DNA from: Sycobia sp. Sy_11
Taxonomy: Eukaryota; Arthropoda; Insecta; Hymenoptera; Epichrysomallidae
Direction: 5' to 3'
Assembly (NCBI GenBank): GCA_018907035.1
Contig: JACCIC010000001.1
Location: 4,942,001 to 5,006,000, forward strand
DNA length: 64,000 bases
How positions within the stretch are numbered: position 1 is the first letter of the stretch; the number at the start of each line of letters is the position of its first letter. Made by a program: the position numbers and the translations under genes. This document shows positions 50,080 through 62,959 of the stretch, in pieces. The notes under the pieces were generated by a model that saw only the letters and a program-made list of their open reading frames with translations, did not search any database and was not told the DNA's origin.

Positions 50080-50345
50080 TTCATCAGAGTTGCCTCTTCG
50101 TTTTATCTCACGAGCGATGTGAAATTAATTTACCGAGTTGTGTGAGAGTGAATGGCTAATTACGAACTGATCGGTCTTTACCCGAAGCGGCGATGTGTAT
50201 CGGATCGCCAAATTAGCTTTTTCAAAGTTAATAGAGGACACTCCTCTCCACTCCTCTTTCTATCTCTCTATCTTTCTCTTTCTCTCTCCCTCTCTCTAGT
50301 CTCTCGTTCACTCTACTTTTTCGATTGACCGTTATAGGACAATTG
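50080..50345. promoter_or_regulatory. Candidate cis-regulatory module
   Basis: Mixed-composition block with GTGAAATTAATTTACCG, GGCTAATTACGAACTG and CCAAATTAGC words (homeodomain-like TAATTA/AATTA cores), followed by a degenerate CT-rich tract at 50245-50310. No open frame. Confidence 0.3.
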
Positions 50346-50349
50346 AGCG

Positions 50350-53060
50350 AGGGATCTCCAGTCGAGTACTGCCGACAAGATTGAGTTCTTTCCACAAGCG
50401 AGTGAAATTAAATTATTATTTCAAAAAACGAGGTTCTGATAAAAGCAAAGGTCTTGGTTCAGCAGATTTGCGTTTTATTCATAGTGACAAGTATTGAAAT
50501 GGCTATGATAGAAAATTTAGTATCAGTATATGAGATTTTAAGATAAGATCCTAAATGATGACTATTGTATTTCACTTCCAGTGTCCCTCCTTTATACGCT
50601 ATTATTAATATGTTGAAGTAATGAATCATAAAAATAATATAATCTTTATTTTTAAAACTGAAATGAGATCTTATAACAGATATTTTATATTATATACTCA
50701 TATTTATTGAACGTGTAATCCGAAGTGATATAATTTACCGTATAGCCATCATGCTAAAATCAATAAATCGTTTAGGAAAGTAAATGATTATTCTAATGTA
50801 AATGAAATATATTTAATATCTAACTATAACTTCAGCATTGTAAGGAGCTTAACAATGTGCACAAAGTTCTGTCATTCCATGCAGAATCGCCAGCGCAATT
50901 AAAATTCAACTAAAATATAGTTTTAATTAAGCTTCAAAAAATTCATTCGAGGTGGTGCTGCTGCCTAAATAGTTAAAGACGTGAATCGACTTGAACAGTG
51001 AACAGCAAAATAAAGTTAAAAATGAGTTTTAAAAAATGCTTCTTCAGCTTTTTAAGAGTGCTATGTTTGATGTAATCATAGAGAAATCAGAAAAAATTAT
51101 GTGAAGTTGTTGATCCAAGTGTCAAGGCATTTGTTAAACGTCGTGTAATGCTGGAAGATGTTCTATAGTTATTGTTTTGATTTAAGATATATTTATCTTG
51201 GCTCCGTTATCCATCGTGCTACGATACTTTTTCCTTGGTACTCTGAATGCATTCAATTCACATAAAAGTTAATTAAAAATTACGTCAACAATTAATAAAA
51301 AATTGCGTGTGTAAATTTAGGAGGAAATTGACGAGAAAATTTTACTATTTATAGGTTTTAAGTTAAGATTATATAGTTATACTATTTTAAGGTTATACGA
51401 TTTTAATAGGAACGCATTATTATTATTGTTGAAAGTCGAGCGTAAATATTACTTGATCGACAGAACGGTCTCTGAATCAGACAAGACATTGCCAGGAATC
51501 GAAAGAAAAAACTAAACATTACAGTTCAAATATGATGAATATATTCGCACTACTACTAAGTAATACTCATAATGTAATGCGATGAAATATTCACGAACTT
51601 AATTGATCGGATTACTCTTAACAATATCTTTTCAGAAATATAATTAATCCAAAAAAATTAAAATGTGATAAAACATCCTAATGCATTCGATACTGAGAAA
51701 ATAGTTTTACGATGTTTTTGTATCCTATAGAATATTTGTAAATAGAAACAAAAAAAATTCTTTATTTCTAACCAATGAGTGCAAAATGAAACGCAATACA
51801 TTTTAAATTTATCACAACGATTCACGGATGAGTATTATCGACCTTATCAAATGTTTGATAAAAAAATGAATTAATTAATTTATAATAAATTATAAAAATA
51901 TTTTTAAACTTCTCTTATCTCGATTGTTTGCATAAAAATTATTCTTGATTATTGTAATAAAATATAAATTTTTATTTAAATCTGATGCATATTTTTATTT
52001 ATTGGTTTACTTTTTATAAAATAATTATTTCATAACAACATTTGTTATTGTTTTAAATTTAAGAATCATTTTAGTTATAAACTATATTTGTAAATAAATA
52101 ATAAATTATCTCGTTTTATTTATAGAAGGTATTCCATTTCAATGTACTTATCTGGATTTCCTATCTTTCGAGGGAAGTATTGAATTAAATAATAAATTGA
52201 AATCAAATAGTATCAATAATTTTTAAAAGATCAGATTTGAAGTGTATGAAAGTAATTTTTATGAAATACATTTTAATGTACTTATGAAATAAGTTTATCG
52301 TAATTTTTCAGCAATTAAAACGTTTATCAAAATGAATAAAAATTAAATCATTACATATTTATTGATAAATAATAGGCCATCTTTCAATTTCTGTAATTCA
52401 TTAAAATATGTTTCAAACAGAAAATTTGATATTGTGAAATATAAATCTGATGTAGAATTTAATTCTCCTTCTGTCTCTTTCTCTCTTTTATAACGAAAAC
52501 CATAATGTAAAACAGACATATCGGATCATAATCTCTGGTGGACCACTTTGTTACATTTTATTCTACGTATAAATTGTTAAAAATCAATGCAATTTCGTCC
52601 TCACCACCTACCTCCTGTGTACGCTCCTTTGTCAGCGCATCGTCTATCAAGTATCCACAATATTGATAAATTTTGTAAAATAATTCTAGATAACCGAATA
52701 CATCTTCATGGATATTAATACGCCCTATTCATATTTTATGAACCAGACAAGCCGTGATGAAATAGGACAAAGTGCGCATGTACATACACATATACAGAAT
52801 AGGCTACAGATTTTTGGTCCAAAAGTATTATAAGGAAGGCGAATCGGAGACCGGAAAACCGGAAGGGACTTTTATATTTCGCGGTGCAGAAAGCAAATCC
52901 ATGTGCGTTGTTTGCAAAGGCCCGAGCGTAGACCCGTTCTGTTACTTATTGCTCACGAGTGTTTCATATTCTTCTCATCCTTCCCTCTATAACTCACTAC
53001 GTTTTTCTTCTACATAAATCTGTGCGTTATTTTTTTTTTATGACGCGATGACATGTCGCT
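50350..53060. other. AT-rich non-coding stretch
   Basis: About 2.7 kb without a supportable gene. The 81-codon frame at 52772-53017 shows no domain. Confidence 0.5.
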
Positions 53061-53064
53061 TCCG

Positions 53065-53068
<4 letters not shown>

Positions 53069-53100
<32 letters not shown>

Positions 53101-53106
53101 GAGAGA
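53069..53106. repeat. (GA)n microsatellite
   Basis: About 18 GA units with one interruption. Confidence 0.95.
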
Positions 53107-53109
53107 TAA

Positions 53110-53580
53110 TATAAACAATAGATAATAATAATAAGAAATAAATAAATAAATAATATCCTATAAATATATAATACGATTTTATTTACGTGCTAAAATACAA
53201 AGTCGTTAATTTTATAATAATATAGTATAATATAAAATTATGATATGATATGTCATCAATTTGATTAAAAATAATACTATTAATTGATCACACTAAATCA
53301 ATCTTAGAATCTATTTCAAATCTATTTCAAAATCATTTATCAGGATCGTAGTGAAACTATGGTGCAAAGTCTGATATTATAAAATATCCTACATAACTAT
53401 TTATAAATATATCAGTCAAAGAAATAAAATATTCATTCACTTATTAGAATCATTCTATCCGTTCATCCCTTAAATAAATTTATTTATATTAAATATAAAA
53501 ACAAATGTGTGGGGAATGGTACCAAATAAGCTGACCTTAATTTTGATGGAATGATCCATAAAGTTTGAAGAAATATTACC
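53110..53580. other. AT-rich non-coding stretch
   Basis: Nothing recognisable; a short (AATA)n run sits at about 53137-53153. Confidence 0.5.
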
Positions 53581-53584
53581 TTAT

Positions 53585-54200
53585 CGCTGCTTTGAGCCTG
53601 CCAAGGGATAGTAGGCTACCAATCTCAACAGGAAGATCATTTTAATTATCTGCACGCTCGATACGTAAAGAAACTATCCGATATTCTTTTCAAGAAGAAC
53701 TTCGAAATATACTTAGAAAAGAGACACTCCATTATTATTATTAGCGTGTCACTATCCTAGGGTTATCGTTAAAAAGGTAATATGGTCATGCAACCATTAT
53801 TTTTTACCTAGAAGAGCTTTATTTCTTTTATTTTGCATCTAGCGAGGTCTCTAGCTGAACGATTGAACAATAGTTCAAATAAGACAAGAGCAGATCTTAG
53901 CAGCACTTCTTTTTACGATCTTAGTGATGCATATTTGAATGAATATGAGATCATATAAGATCCTGTTAAATTTCTTGGCAAGTTGATCTACACGTAGCTT
54001 CGATGAGATATTCGCATCTAAGAGAATAGAGGCTAGAATAAAAGTTTGTAAAAGGTACCATGATTCCCTTCCCCATATCAATACTAAGCTGTTTTTCTGT
54101 TAGGTAATTGGAGGTCACTTTCTGAAAGTCAAATATGATTCCCTTCATTATATTATCATTGAGCCGAATGGACACAGCCTCCTTAGACAGCGCACTCACC
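53585..54200 (-). mobile_element. Decayed non-LTR retrotransposon (LINE) reverse-transcriptase tail
   Basis: Reading the minus strand, 54045-53938 gives FILASILLDANISSKLRVDQ followed by LAKKFNRILYDLIF. This matches the post-catalytic RT pattern 'FLGxxLDxxLSxxxHIDxLxxKxxRxLGxL'. Further along, a different frame gives YRIVSLRIERADN, a stop in place of Trp, then NDLPVEI (53624-53660), matching the 'R..xxWNxLPxxI' motif near the end of many insect LINE ORF2 proteins. Frameshifts and stops separate these pieces, so the copy is long dead. Catalytic motifs (such as YxDD) and the endonuclease are missing. The clade was not determined. Confidence 0.6.
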
Positions 54201-54340
54201 AGTTTTATTTATGGAATAAAAGACCAAAAACGAATACAATATGCAAAGTTCTACACATAAATGTTAATTAAATAATATTGTCATAGGCTACATTGGCAAA
54301 AATATAAAAAAAGAGAAGACAGGTATGCAGAGAGTGAGAC

Positions 54341-54342
<2 letters not shown>

Positions 54343-54385
<43 letters not shown>

Positions 54386-54392
54386 AGAGTGA

Positions 54393-54447
<55 letters not shown>
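54343..54447. repeat. (GA)n microsatellite, compound
   Basis: Two long GA runs separated by short GT/CA interruptions at 54381-54400. It starts about 140 bases beyond the LINE relic. Confidence 0.95.
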
Positions 54448-54450
<3 letters not shown>

Positions 54451-54583
54451 AGCAGTATAAATTACGGAGACAGTCGATGGAAATATGAGAATAAGGGGAT
54501 AAAGGGATTCGGGAAAAGGACCCTAGGACTCGGGCAAATGAAGAACAAAAGATTCGAGAGGAACAAAGAGAATGGGAGGGAGG

Positions 54584-54585
<2 letters not shown>

Positions 54586-54627
<42 letters not shown>
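54586..54627. repeat. (GA)n microsatellite
   Basis: About 20 GA units. The plus-strand frame 54397-54645 linking it with the previous tract is a repeat artefact (poly Arg-Glu). Confidence 0.95.
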
Positions 54628-54629
<2 letters not shown>

Positions 54630-54649
54630 GCAGGGAAGTGAATAAGTAG

Positions 54650-55410
54650 ATCGTTACCGATGGAAAAATACATATCCGAGGACTGTTTCAATATTAATGA
54701 CGCCCTACGCGGAAAAACTTCTTGTAGCAGCAAAGGGCTTCCAGTGAGTTCAAATTAAATAATAAATTGTTTTTAGGGGCTCCGAGACTGATTTTAAAAG
54801 ATAAACCCTTGCTTAGCATACGAATTTGGAAATATGACGAACAAAAAGATAAATTTATGACTAAAATCGTAAAATTTCCTTTTTCACAATAGCTCAAATC
54901 CTATTGCATAGAACAAATTGACCTAATACCGTAGCACTGATGACACGCAACGAAACTATATGAATCTTATTGCCATGGTTCGCCGCCCTTGAGCCGTATA
55001 AATTCAGAAGGGCGACGTGTCTTTCTGCAGGAATTAAATTAGAAAATTAGAAATGACTGTTCCGTGGAGATATTATGTGGGCCGAAATAATATACATGTC
55101 ACAAGGGTTACAATGCAACGCTATCTTGAATATGAATTAACTATTTTGTCAGTTTTCTTTTTTTTGTCGTTAATACACTAAAACAATCAACTGAAAAATT
55201 TCACGAGATGCTAAAATAATATTATATTAAACTCTCAATAAAATAAAACAATAAAAAAGCAAATAATTTTTTTTTAATTTATTCATTTTTATAAGTATTT
55301 TTAAATGAATTTCAATTTATCAGTTCTTTTTATTCTACTAAGTATAATTTGAACCACTTGCAGTGAAATCATACAGTAGAAGATATTTGAATCTTATCAA
55401 AAAGTTTAAA
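54650..55410. other. Non-coding stretch with one GC-richer patch
   Basis: At 54979-55015 CGCCGCCCTT and AAGGGCGACG form an imperfect inverted repeat around GAGCCGTATAAATTCAG, in a short mixed-composition patch that may be regulatory. The rest is AT-rich with nothing recognisable. Confidence 0.4.
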
Positions 55411-55415
55411 TAAAA

Positions 55416-55418
<3 letters not shown>

Positions 55419-55457
<39 letters not shown>
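55419..55457. repeat. (AT)n microsatellite
   Basis: About 19 AT units. Confidence 0.95.
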
Positions 55458-55459
<2 letters not shown>

Positions 55460-55460
<1 letters not shown>

Positions 55461-56230
55461 ATTTGTTTAGTATTTAATCGTAACTTTTGTTAATTAAATT
55501 AATTGAATTTCGTATAGTTTCAAATTTGTGTTTATATAAGCATTTTTGAAAGAATTTTATCGTAATAAATTATTATTTCAAATGATTTTTTAATAGTTGT
55601 CTTTATGGTAGCATAAATTTATCTGAACCGTCATTTTGAGTTACAAAACTTGTTTCAATACGCATATTTATTCAGTCTACAAATTGTATTCAATAATTTA
55701 TTCAAAATAAATTTTTCAATAACAATCGTATATATAACACATTAATATATTCATGATAAAAAATTCGAAAGAAGACGAAATGTCAATAAATTAAGATTCG
55801 AGCTGTAAAATACGATGATATTTTATGTACTATTTTATTTATCCCTTTATTCTTCAAATAAGATGACATTATAATTTGAAAGACGAAATTTAAGCTTCAA
55901 GGATTGATGACAACATTTAGTTTTAATCAAATCAATTCCGCAAATGTGTATATGATATTGATCGGATCTTCGAATCGCACTTTCCGTTCACGTTAAGATT
56001 GAATATCTCCGGCGATGAAAAAGGTCGACCTGTCGACCAAGTATATATATAGATATATATTAGGATACCAATAAAAACGTAAGAGAATGTGAGAAGAAGA
56101 AGAGATGCAGATATGTGTATCGGATAAGGCAATCGGTTCACAGGAGAGAGGGTAAGGGGGCAGAAGGTCGAGAAATCGAAGGAGAGAAATGGAAGGGATT
56201 TGCAGAGGGACAGTGAGAGTAGGGCTTCAT
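55460..56230. other. AT-rich non-coding stretch
   Basis: Nothing recognisable. The 100-codon minus frame at 55932-56234 is driven by a purine-rich tract and has no domain. Confidence 0.45.
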
Positions 56231-56234
56231 TCAT

Positions 56235-56400
56235 TCGTGCATCTCATAGTAGTGGCCTCGAACGCTCCCAGCGCGGCTGTTTTATAAACCTTTCAAGAAC
56301 GCGGCACAGACTGCCGCCCTCGTTTATGATGGCCGCGGCGGGCGCGACATCGATACATAATACCGGTTCAATCGGTAATTATGAATTTTTCAACAATTTT
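56235..56400. promoter_or_regulatory. Candidate cis-regulatory module
   Basis: Short GC-rich block with GGCTGTTTTATAAACC, CTCGTTTATGATGGCCGCGG and CGGTAATTATGAATT words (Hox/Abd-B-like TTTAT and homeodomain TAATTA cores). No convincing coding frame. Confidence 0.3.
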
Positions 56401-56409
56401 TAGGTATAC

Positions 56410-59090
56410 TCTATATTTTTTGAGATTTTGGTTTTTTATAATCTATGCTCTTGGCAAAAGTGAAAACGTATGCTAAGCTTGAAGATTATGAGAAGTTCGT
56501 GTAAGTTTTAATTTTCTTCCAGGATTAAAATTTTTTATTTAGATATTCGAAAATATTTTGGAAATGCAGTATATGAGTGACTAAGAGAACATTCTATTTA
56601 TCATTGGAATTTGCATAAGGATTATGTGTTTCAAAAATTAAAAAATGTCATATTTACATGCATTACCAAATGGATAGTTACAAAAACGCATTATCTGAAT
56701 GCAGTAAACATATTTGCGCTTGCCGGTATGTTCTTCTCTAAAATAGCTGAAAATATAAAAATTCCAATCGAATTATTTTAGTAATATCAGTTTATTAATC
56801 AAGATAAAAATGACAAAACTTTCGGATTATACGAAAAATTTTTTTTATTATTTTTATTTGCAAGATTCTGAGGGGATTAATTAGCTTTGTTAAAAATGCA
56901 TTTTTAAAAATAGACTGAAAATATTTTTTAGTGTTGAAAATACAAAGTCTTCATGCAAAAGTAAATTTAAATCGAAAGTTACTATTGCTTTTTTTCGTCC
57001 ATCATTTCATTTTCCAAATATCGTCGATATTAAAAAGGAAACTTAATTTTGCAATAAAGCGAATATATTTTGAGTATATTAATTCATAAACTTCAGTTTG
57101 ATTCAAAAAGGGTTTTTAGTTGCTTTTTATATAGATGGCGATTGTATATCCAGTAATAATCCCTCTCTTTTAATATACAGCTTATTTCATTATTTTAATA
57201 AAAGTAAATTACTGTATCGAGAAAATCAGCACCAAAAGGAAATTGAAAAGTAGTTATAGTTGTAATTCCGAAATTTAACTTTTTTTATGAAGATAAAAAT
57301 ATTTTCAGAATTCTTATTAGCCGCCATATGTGCAGCTGTGTCTTGTAGCTAATTTCATTTCCTATTCTTTCATATCTTTTAAAATTGAAATTTATTTTTT
57401 AATGAATTTTTAAAATTACTACATCTATTATCCTTCTCTATGAATATTCCTTATCTATGGATATATATGGACTGAGGATTATTCCCATAACTTCCATTGA
57501 CTATTACGAAAATCTGATGAATAGTAGAAATCTACAGGAGCTTTCAATGTAAGATAATGAAATCTTCTTAAATAATATCGAATATTAACATATTTGTAAA
57601 GATAAAGAAATTTTTTTTCTGAATTGAACCTATTTATATTTAAAATGAAGGATTAATATTTACTGATTATTATTGATTAATTATTAAGAAAATGAAAATT
57701 ATCATAATGTGACGCTAAATGAAATTCGAAAAAACATCGCTGAATGAAAATCAGAAATTTGTAAAGTTATATCGAAATTCAAATTCCGAAACAGATTTAT
57801 TTCTTTATCAGTTGACAAATAAACATTGGAATCTTTTTAATTAATTATTCATAGACTTCGTGAAATCAAATTCTAAATTTAACTAAAAGTATTATGAATA
57901 AATTCTACCTTTCATCCGGTGTAATTAATGTCAATAAGAATGTCGCCGATAGTATGTATTCATTTATATGCTAATAAATGTAAATTAAATTTAACAGTAA
58001 GTATAAAAAATTTTTGAATAGTGGCAAAAGTATGAAAAAGTTTTATTGCTGTTTTTTTTAATTATTTAGTAAAACTAGTGATATAAAGTGAAAAGATTAG
58101 AATCATTTATTAAAATTTAAAATTAAATTTCAAAACTGTCAATATAATTAAAGCTACTAATAAATTGTGAGGAATTATTTTATTATTAATAATTGAAAAT
58201 TGAAAAGTAATAAATAAATATAAAATGATTTTAATACTATATTTTACATATATATTATTAATTAAAAATTATATATTCATCATTTTTATACTTGAAAAGT
58301 TTTTACAAATTACAAGCATTTTATGAATCAGAAATATTATGAATGATTTTAAATAAATTCAAAAGATTTGTAAATTATTTCCAATGTTTTTTAAAGGATT
58401 GAAATGAATTCAAATCATTTTATTTCATCTAATAATAATTCTCCATATCAAAGATTAGTCTATATCAAAGGTTAACTTCACAGTTCGTATCCCGTTAAAA
58501 ATTTTTAATGGTTTGAAAATTAAGTATGCCAGTTTTCGAGTTTAAAGAAAAAGAAAACTAGCGAGGATTTGAATAGCTATATAATTGATGCTCAAATGTT
58601 TATGAACCTGATTTTTCTACAACTTATTGCTCTCGTTCATATAAAAAAGAGTAAAAATTATAAATAAAAATGAAAATATTCAGATTATAATTTGAAATTT
58701 TTTGTTAAATTTCAGAGATTTTTCATATTGAACTCTTGTAGTTCATTGGAACATACACGTTTTGATTGAATATAGATATAGACAAATATTTTTAAAATAG
58801 TATAGAAATTGCATCGTCTCCATTAGACTTGAAGATCGATTTAATACAATCATAATATATTGCGATTGCACGATGAACAATCCATTAGGCGCTATCATTC
58901 TAAAATTCTTGAATAATAATGAAAATTTTAACGTCGAGCATTTGACCTTCTTAATTTGTACGCAATTCAATAACTTTCATACCCCGTGATATATTTAAAC
59001 TGGCTGTACTAATGTTTCTTCTAAAAGAATTCTTTGAAAAAGAAGGATAAAATTTTGGTAGTTGTTTGATTTCCGAATAAAAATAATTAA
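56410..59090. other. AT-rich non-coding stretch
   Basis: About 2.7 kb without a supportable feature. The 75-codon minus frame at 58743-58970 has random composition. Confidence 0.5.
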
Positions 59091-59099
59091 TAGGAAATT

Positions 59100-59460
59100 G
59101 GATTGAAATGTGGTTTAGACATGTTTGACGTTCACTGGTTTGTATCGACGCAATCATCTCGACTTATTTGTGTCACTCTGAGAATGAGAATCCACGGGCA
59201 TGCCAAAAGCAGGCTCTCTCGCTACCTCAGTGGACTGGATAGCCATGCAATTAAAGACTCGGACATGAGCCGTAGAGAGGAGCCGCGGCTTCGTACGTGG
59301 CTTTGATCAATTTTCGCCTCGCCAAGGCCTCCCGTGCTTCGCTAGCTCTTCTCCCGTGCGCGAGTCTTGTGTGACAGCTCCAGCGGGGCTCCTCTTCGCA
59401 AGCCAATTAACCACCTACCTTTGCTTTGTTCTACGACCCGTTATTTTTCGTGATTGCTTT
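59100..59460. other. Intermediate-GC island
   Basis: A plus-strand frame (59103-59306) starts at a TTG codon and shows no domain. A GC-rich block without open frames follows to 59460. It could be a regulatory element or an unrecognised exon; neither can be supported. Confidence 0.25.
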
Positions 59461-59464
59461 TTTT

Positions 59465-62400
59465 ACGATGAGTGAAACGCGATTCCTCCTAGATCGATGC
59501 ATATACAAATATTTTACTTTATTGTATATGTTGCATCTTAAGTAGCCTACCGAGATTATAAATTTGATGGTAGATTACGTAAATAATGTATTTACAATTA
59601 ATTTCCTGAAATAAATCTAAAAATTTCAATAATTAAATTAAATAAAGGACATGGACAACTTTGTTCTCTAAAATTAGCTGTTCAATTGATTTATGTACAG
59701 GTTTGATGTGCAATTTGGTCTTGGCTAGTATTGAAGCTGCATAAAACTAGTAATAAAAACATATTTTATGCATCTAGCTTTGTAGTTACAACAATTGCTC
59801 TAATTAATTGAGCCTTTTCAGTAACGTCTGTACTAATTGTTACTTTTGAGGGAGAAAAACTACTAAATGTAATAAAAAAATATATTTTTTAGAAAATTAT
59901 ATATGTATATATTTAAAAGTTAATATTTATATATGTACGCCGGTTTCTTTTTAGTACACGTAATAGCGAGATAAAAGTTTTAACATTAAAAATGCTATTT
60001 TACACGTAGAAAGGATGCCTTTCTATTATATGAGGTGGCTGATACGCACTTTTCTATGGATAACGCTTACACACCACCCCTCCTCATTTTCCTCCAGTGT
60101 CGTAATGCTTATGACCCTATTCCGCTGTGCAGCTATATCTTGTGAACCTCACTTTTCCACAGTATCGCATTATTCATATTTCTTATTTATGAATTATGGA
60201 TTAGGTAGTTTTTTTTTCTCGAGACCTATGCGCATAATAGGAGAAGAATTTTGACCACCGCAAACACTGTTTGTAGAGTGCTTCGGAATAATTCGATATG
60301 ATGACAATTGAATTCGAGCCTACGAATACTTTCCATTCCGTAACTAAAATTTCGTACTGAAATTTTTACCGGTCGAGTCAACGACAACTCTATTTGTTTG
60401 AAATTTTAATATCTCTATTTAAAAAGGTACGTGTAAAAATGGATCTATTTGTCTTTAGTTGAACATATTGATTGTAATTTTTCAATTCAAAGAGGTTAAA
60501 TGATACAAACAATTTAAAATTAATTAAACTCCGTTTAAAATCAAGTACAATAAGTTTTTTACAATATTTATGATTTTCCGTAAGTTGTGAATCTACAAAT
60601 CTAAAAATGTCCTTTAAAAATTAAATGTACGAAATAATTTACATGTAATTTTTAGCTGATTTTTAAGCATTTTTTTTATATATTTTAGTACAGTTTATTT
60701 TTTTCTGGTTTATCAATATCAAATTTCTGATTTTAAAAAGCTGTATCTTAAAGATAAGTAAAAGTATAAGCATAAGTCAAAAAGGCTGAAAAATTATATT
60801 TTTTTATTGTAACTCAAATGAAGGTTATACTAAGATGCATTTTATATTTATGAATACAGTTTCTAAAAGAACGTAGTAATAACTATGATTTGAGAATTAG
60901 GTTATTTATATCTCTAAGGGGCAAAGGTCAAATTAACAAAAGAAACGAGATTTGGGCCATTAAAGTATTAATCAAAATTGAACACGAGTATAATAGAATA
61001 TGCAATTTAATGCATTCCCTTTGTCAAGACAATTTTTCAAGATGTTTCTGCCTTTGCCGCGGCGAATCTCGCTTTCTGTCTGCATTAACTGAAATAAAGG
61101 TATAATACATAGCTTAGCTTAATGCAACACAGCTTATTGTGGCCAGTTTTGATGCTTTATAATCCGACGTATTTCGACGTTTCTGGGGATTTGCTAGAAG
61201 TTGCCCGGATTATATAGGAATGAGATTTGCGGCGAGCATGAGAGGTAGCTTTCAGAATCACGCTTAATTTTAATACCCGATGCGTAAGCGACTGAAATGG
61301 TTGTTGGTTGGAATCGTATGTATGATGAATAATAGTTAGGAGTCAAAACATTAAATTTATAAATCTGATTATAGGATATTTTGATACTACAAAACAAATA
61401 AGTATAGATGTTGAATGTCCAAAATTTTTTACGTCTTAATTCTTTATTTATATTTGTTTTATCTTATTATTTAAAATAATATACACGTGAACAATTAGCG
61501 ACAAAGATAAAAATACATACACTGTGATAATTTCGTTTAATAAAAAAAATCCCTTCGAAACTAAAGCTCTTTATTTAAAAATGAATCAAAGGTAAAGAAA
61601 GTTTTCGCGATTCAACATCAACTTATCAAAGGAGTTAAGAGATTGTATTATGAGTTCGCTTTTATTTTAGTTTTGATCATTCTGTGAATATTTTTTTATG
61701 TAAATTCAATACTCTAAAATTAATATAATAAATAAATAGATATACATTTAACGGTCCCTTTTATTCGGATGGATAAATTAATATAGGTCTCGTTTGGAAT
61801 ATTTCCGAATTTATTTTGACTAAAGATGAATTTAATTATAGTAAAATCTTATTAAGCTAAATTTATATTTATCTGCTATTCTTCATAAAATCAAGAAATT
61901 CTGAACTTGATTATTTCATTAGAAAACATTAATTTTATATTAAATTTTGTTACTTATGAATTTCGATACTATAAAATCTAATAAATATAATTTGTATCAG
62001 AATTTCATTATCTACGATATTGAGTCGACCGAGTAATATTATATTTGGAATGACGGCAATCACAACTGGAATTTTGAAGTAAAAAGATTTAAGAAAAATG
62101 ACAAAGAATTAAGACAAATTCAAATAAGAAAATTACATACCGTATTATTAGTCTGAATTTACTTCATCTATCAACTGAAATTCATTCTTTTACGTTAAAT
62201 ATTTGGATTTTCTAAATGAATTCTAAATCTGAGTTTGATATAGAATCATTTTCTGCTGTTCATATTCTTGTCCATAATAATACTTACAAGTATACAAATT
62301 TGATGAAAAATGGCAAATGGACGATATACCATAAAATTTGTTAATATCAGCCCACTGTCAAGTTACATTTATTGCAATTTAATAGAAAATGTCGTTTGTC

Positions 62401-62560
62401 TATACGTCCTTTTATTATCCAACGTTTATGAAAACTGTTAGACAATCTCTTTCTCCCGAAGAGAGCTGATAAGATAACTTTGAGGAATTATATTTTATAC
62501 ATAAATAATTTCTGCCCAATTCAAGCAGTATTATTATTATTAATTTTTACTTGATTATGA
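59465..62560. other. AT-rich non-coding stretch, probably the intron before the VWC exon
   Basis: No exon recognised. Frames at 60015-60254, 60890-61105 and 61194-61397 lack domains. The stretch lies directly upstream of a phase-1 acceptor, so at least its right part should be intronic. Confidence 0.45.
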
Positions 62561-62751
62561 ATAACTTAAGCAAGCGGTTTTATACCAATCTGAAATCGAG
62601 AAACCATCCACGCCCAGACTTCCGTTACCTTGCAAAACCTTATCCCTTGAATTCTCCGTGGCCCTACAAACTCATCCTCCAATCCACTTTCACACTCACA
62701 ATGACGTAGTGTCGATCTAACCCCCGGACCCTGTCCGCCTCTACATTCCAG

Positions 62752-62958
62752 GCTGTCACTACGAGGGCCGCCGCTACCAGGAGGGCGCCCTCGTGACGAC
62801 CTCGGAGCCCTGCCTGCAGTGCCGCTGCTCCGAGGGCTCGCTGCGCTGCCGGCTGAGGATCTGCCCGAGGCTGCCGCAACCGACGCCCCCGGGCTGCCGG
62901 GCCCGGCCGCTCAAGGAGACCGCCTGCTGCCCCGAGCTCGCCTGCGGCCTCGAGGAGG
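62752..62958 (+). CDS. Internal exon encoding a von Willebrand factor C (VWC) domain (partial gene)
   Basis: A 207-base exon sits between a good acceptor (CTCTACATTCCAG at 62739-62751) and donor (GTACGT at 62959). The frame begins with two bases of a split codon and ends with one base of the next, so the exon is phase 1-1, the class typical of shuffled extracellular modules. The translation holds one whole VWC domain: the first Cys, a YEGRRYQEGA stretch, PCLQCRC, SLRC, RICP, PGC, ACCPELAC, giving ten cysteines in the pattern C-CxxC-C-C-C-C-CC-C. VWC modules bind BMP-type ligands or build extracellular matrix in chordin/kielin/CV-2-like and tenectin-like proteins; which of these applies cannot be told from one domain. 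GC content and codon use (GCC, CGC, GAG) are much higher than in the flanks. Other exons are outside the window or unrecognised. Confidence 0.85.
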
Positions 62959-62959
62959 G

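Noticed and set aside
54397..54645. 82-codon Arg/Glu frame
   Set aside because: Built from two GA microsatellites.
62664..62879. Minus-strand frame opposite the VWC exon
   Set aside because: A shadow of the plus-strand exon; the cysteine pattern and splice sites support only the plus strand.
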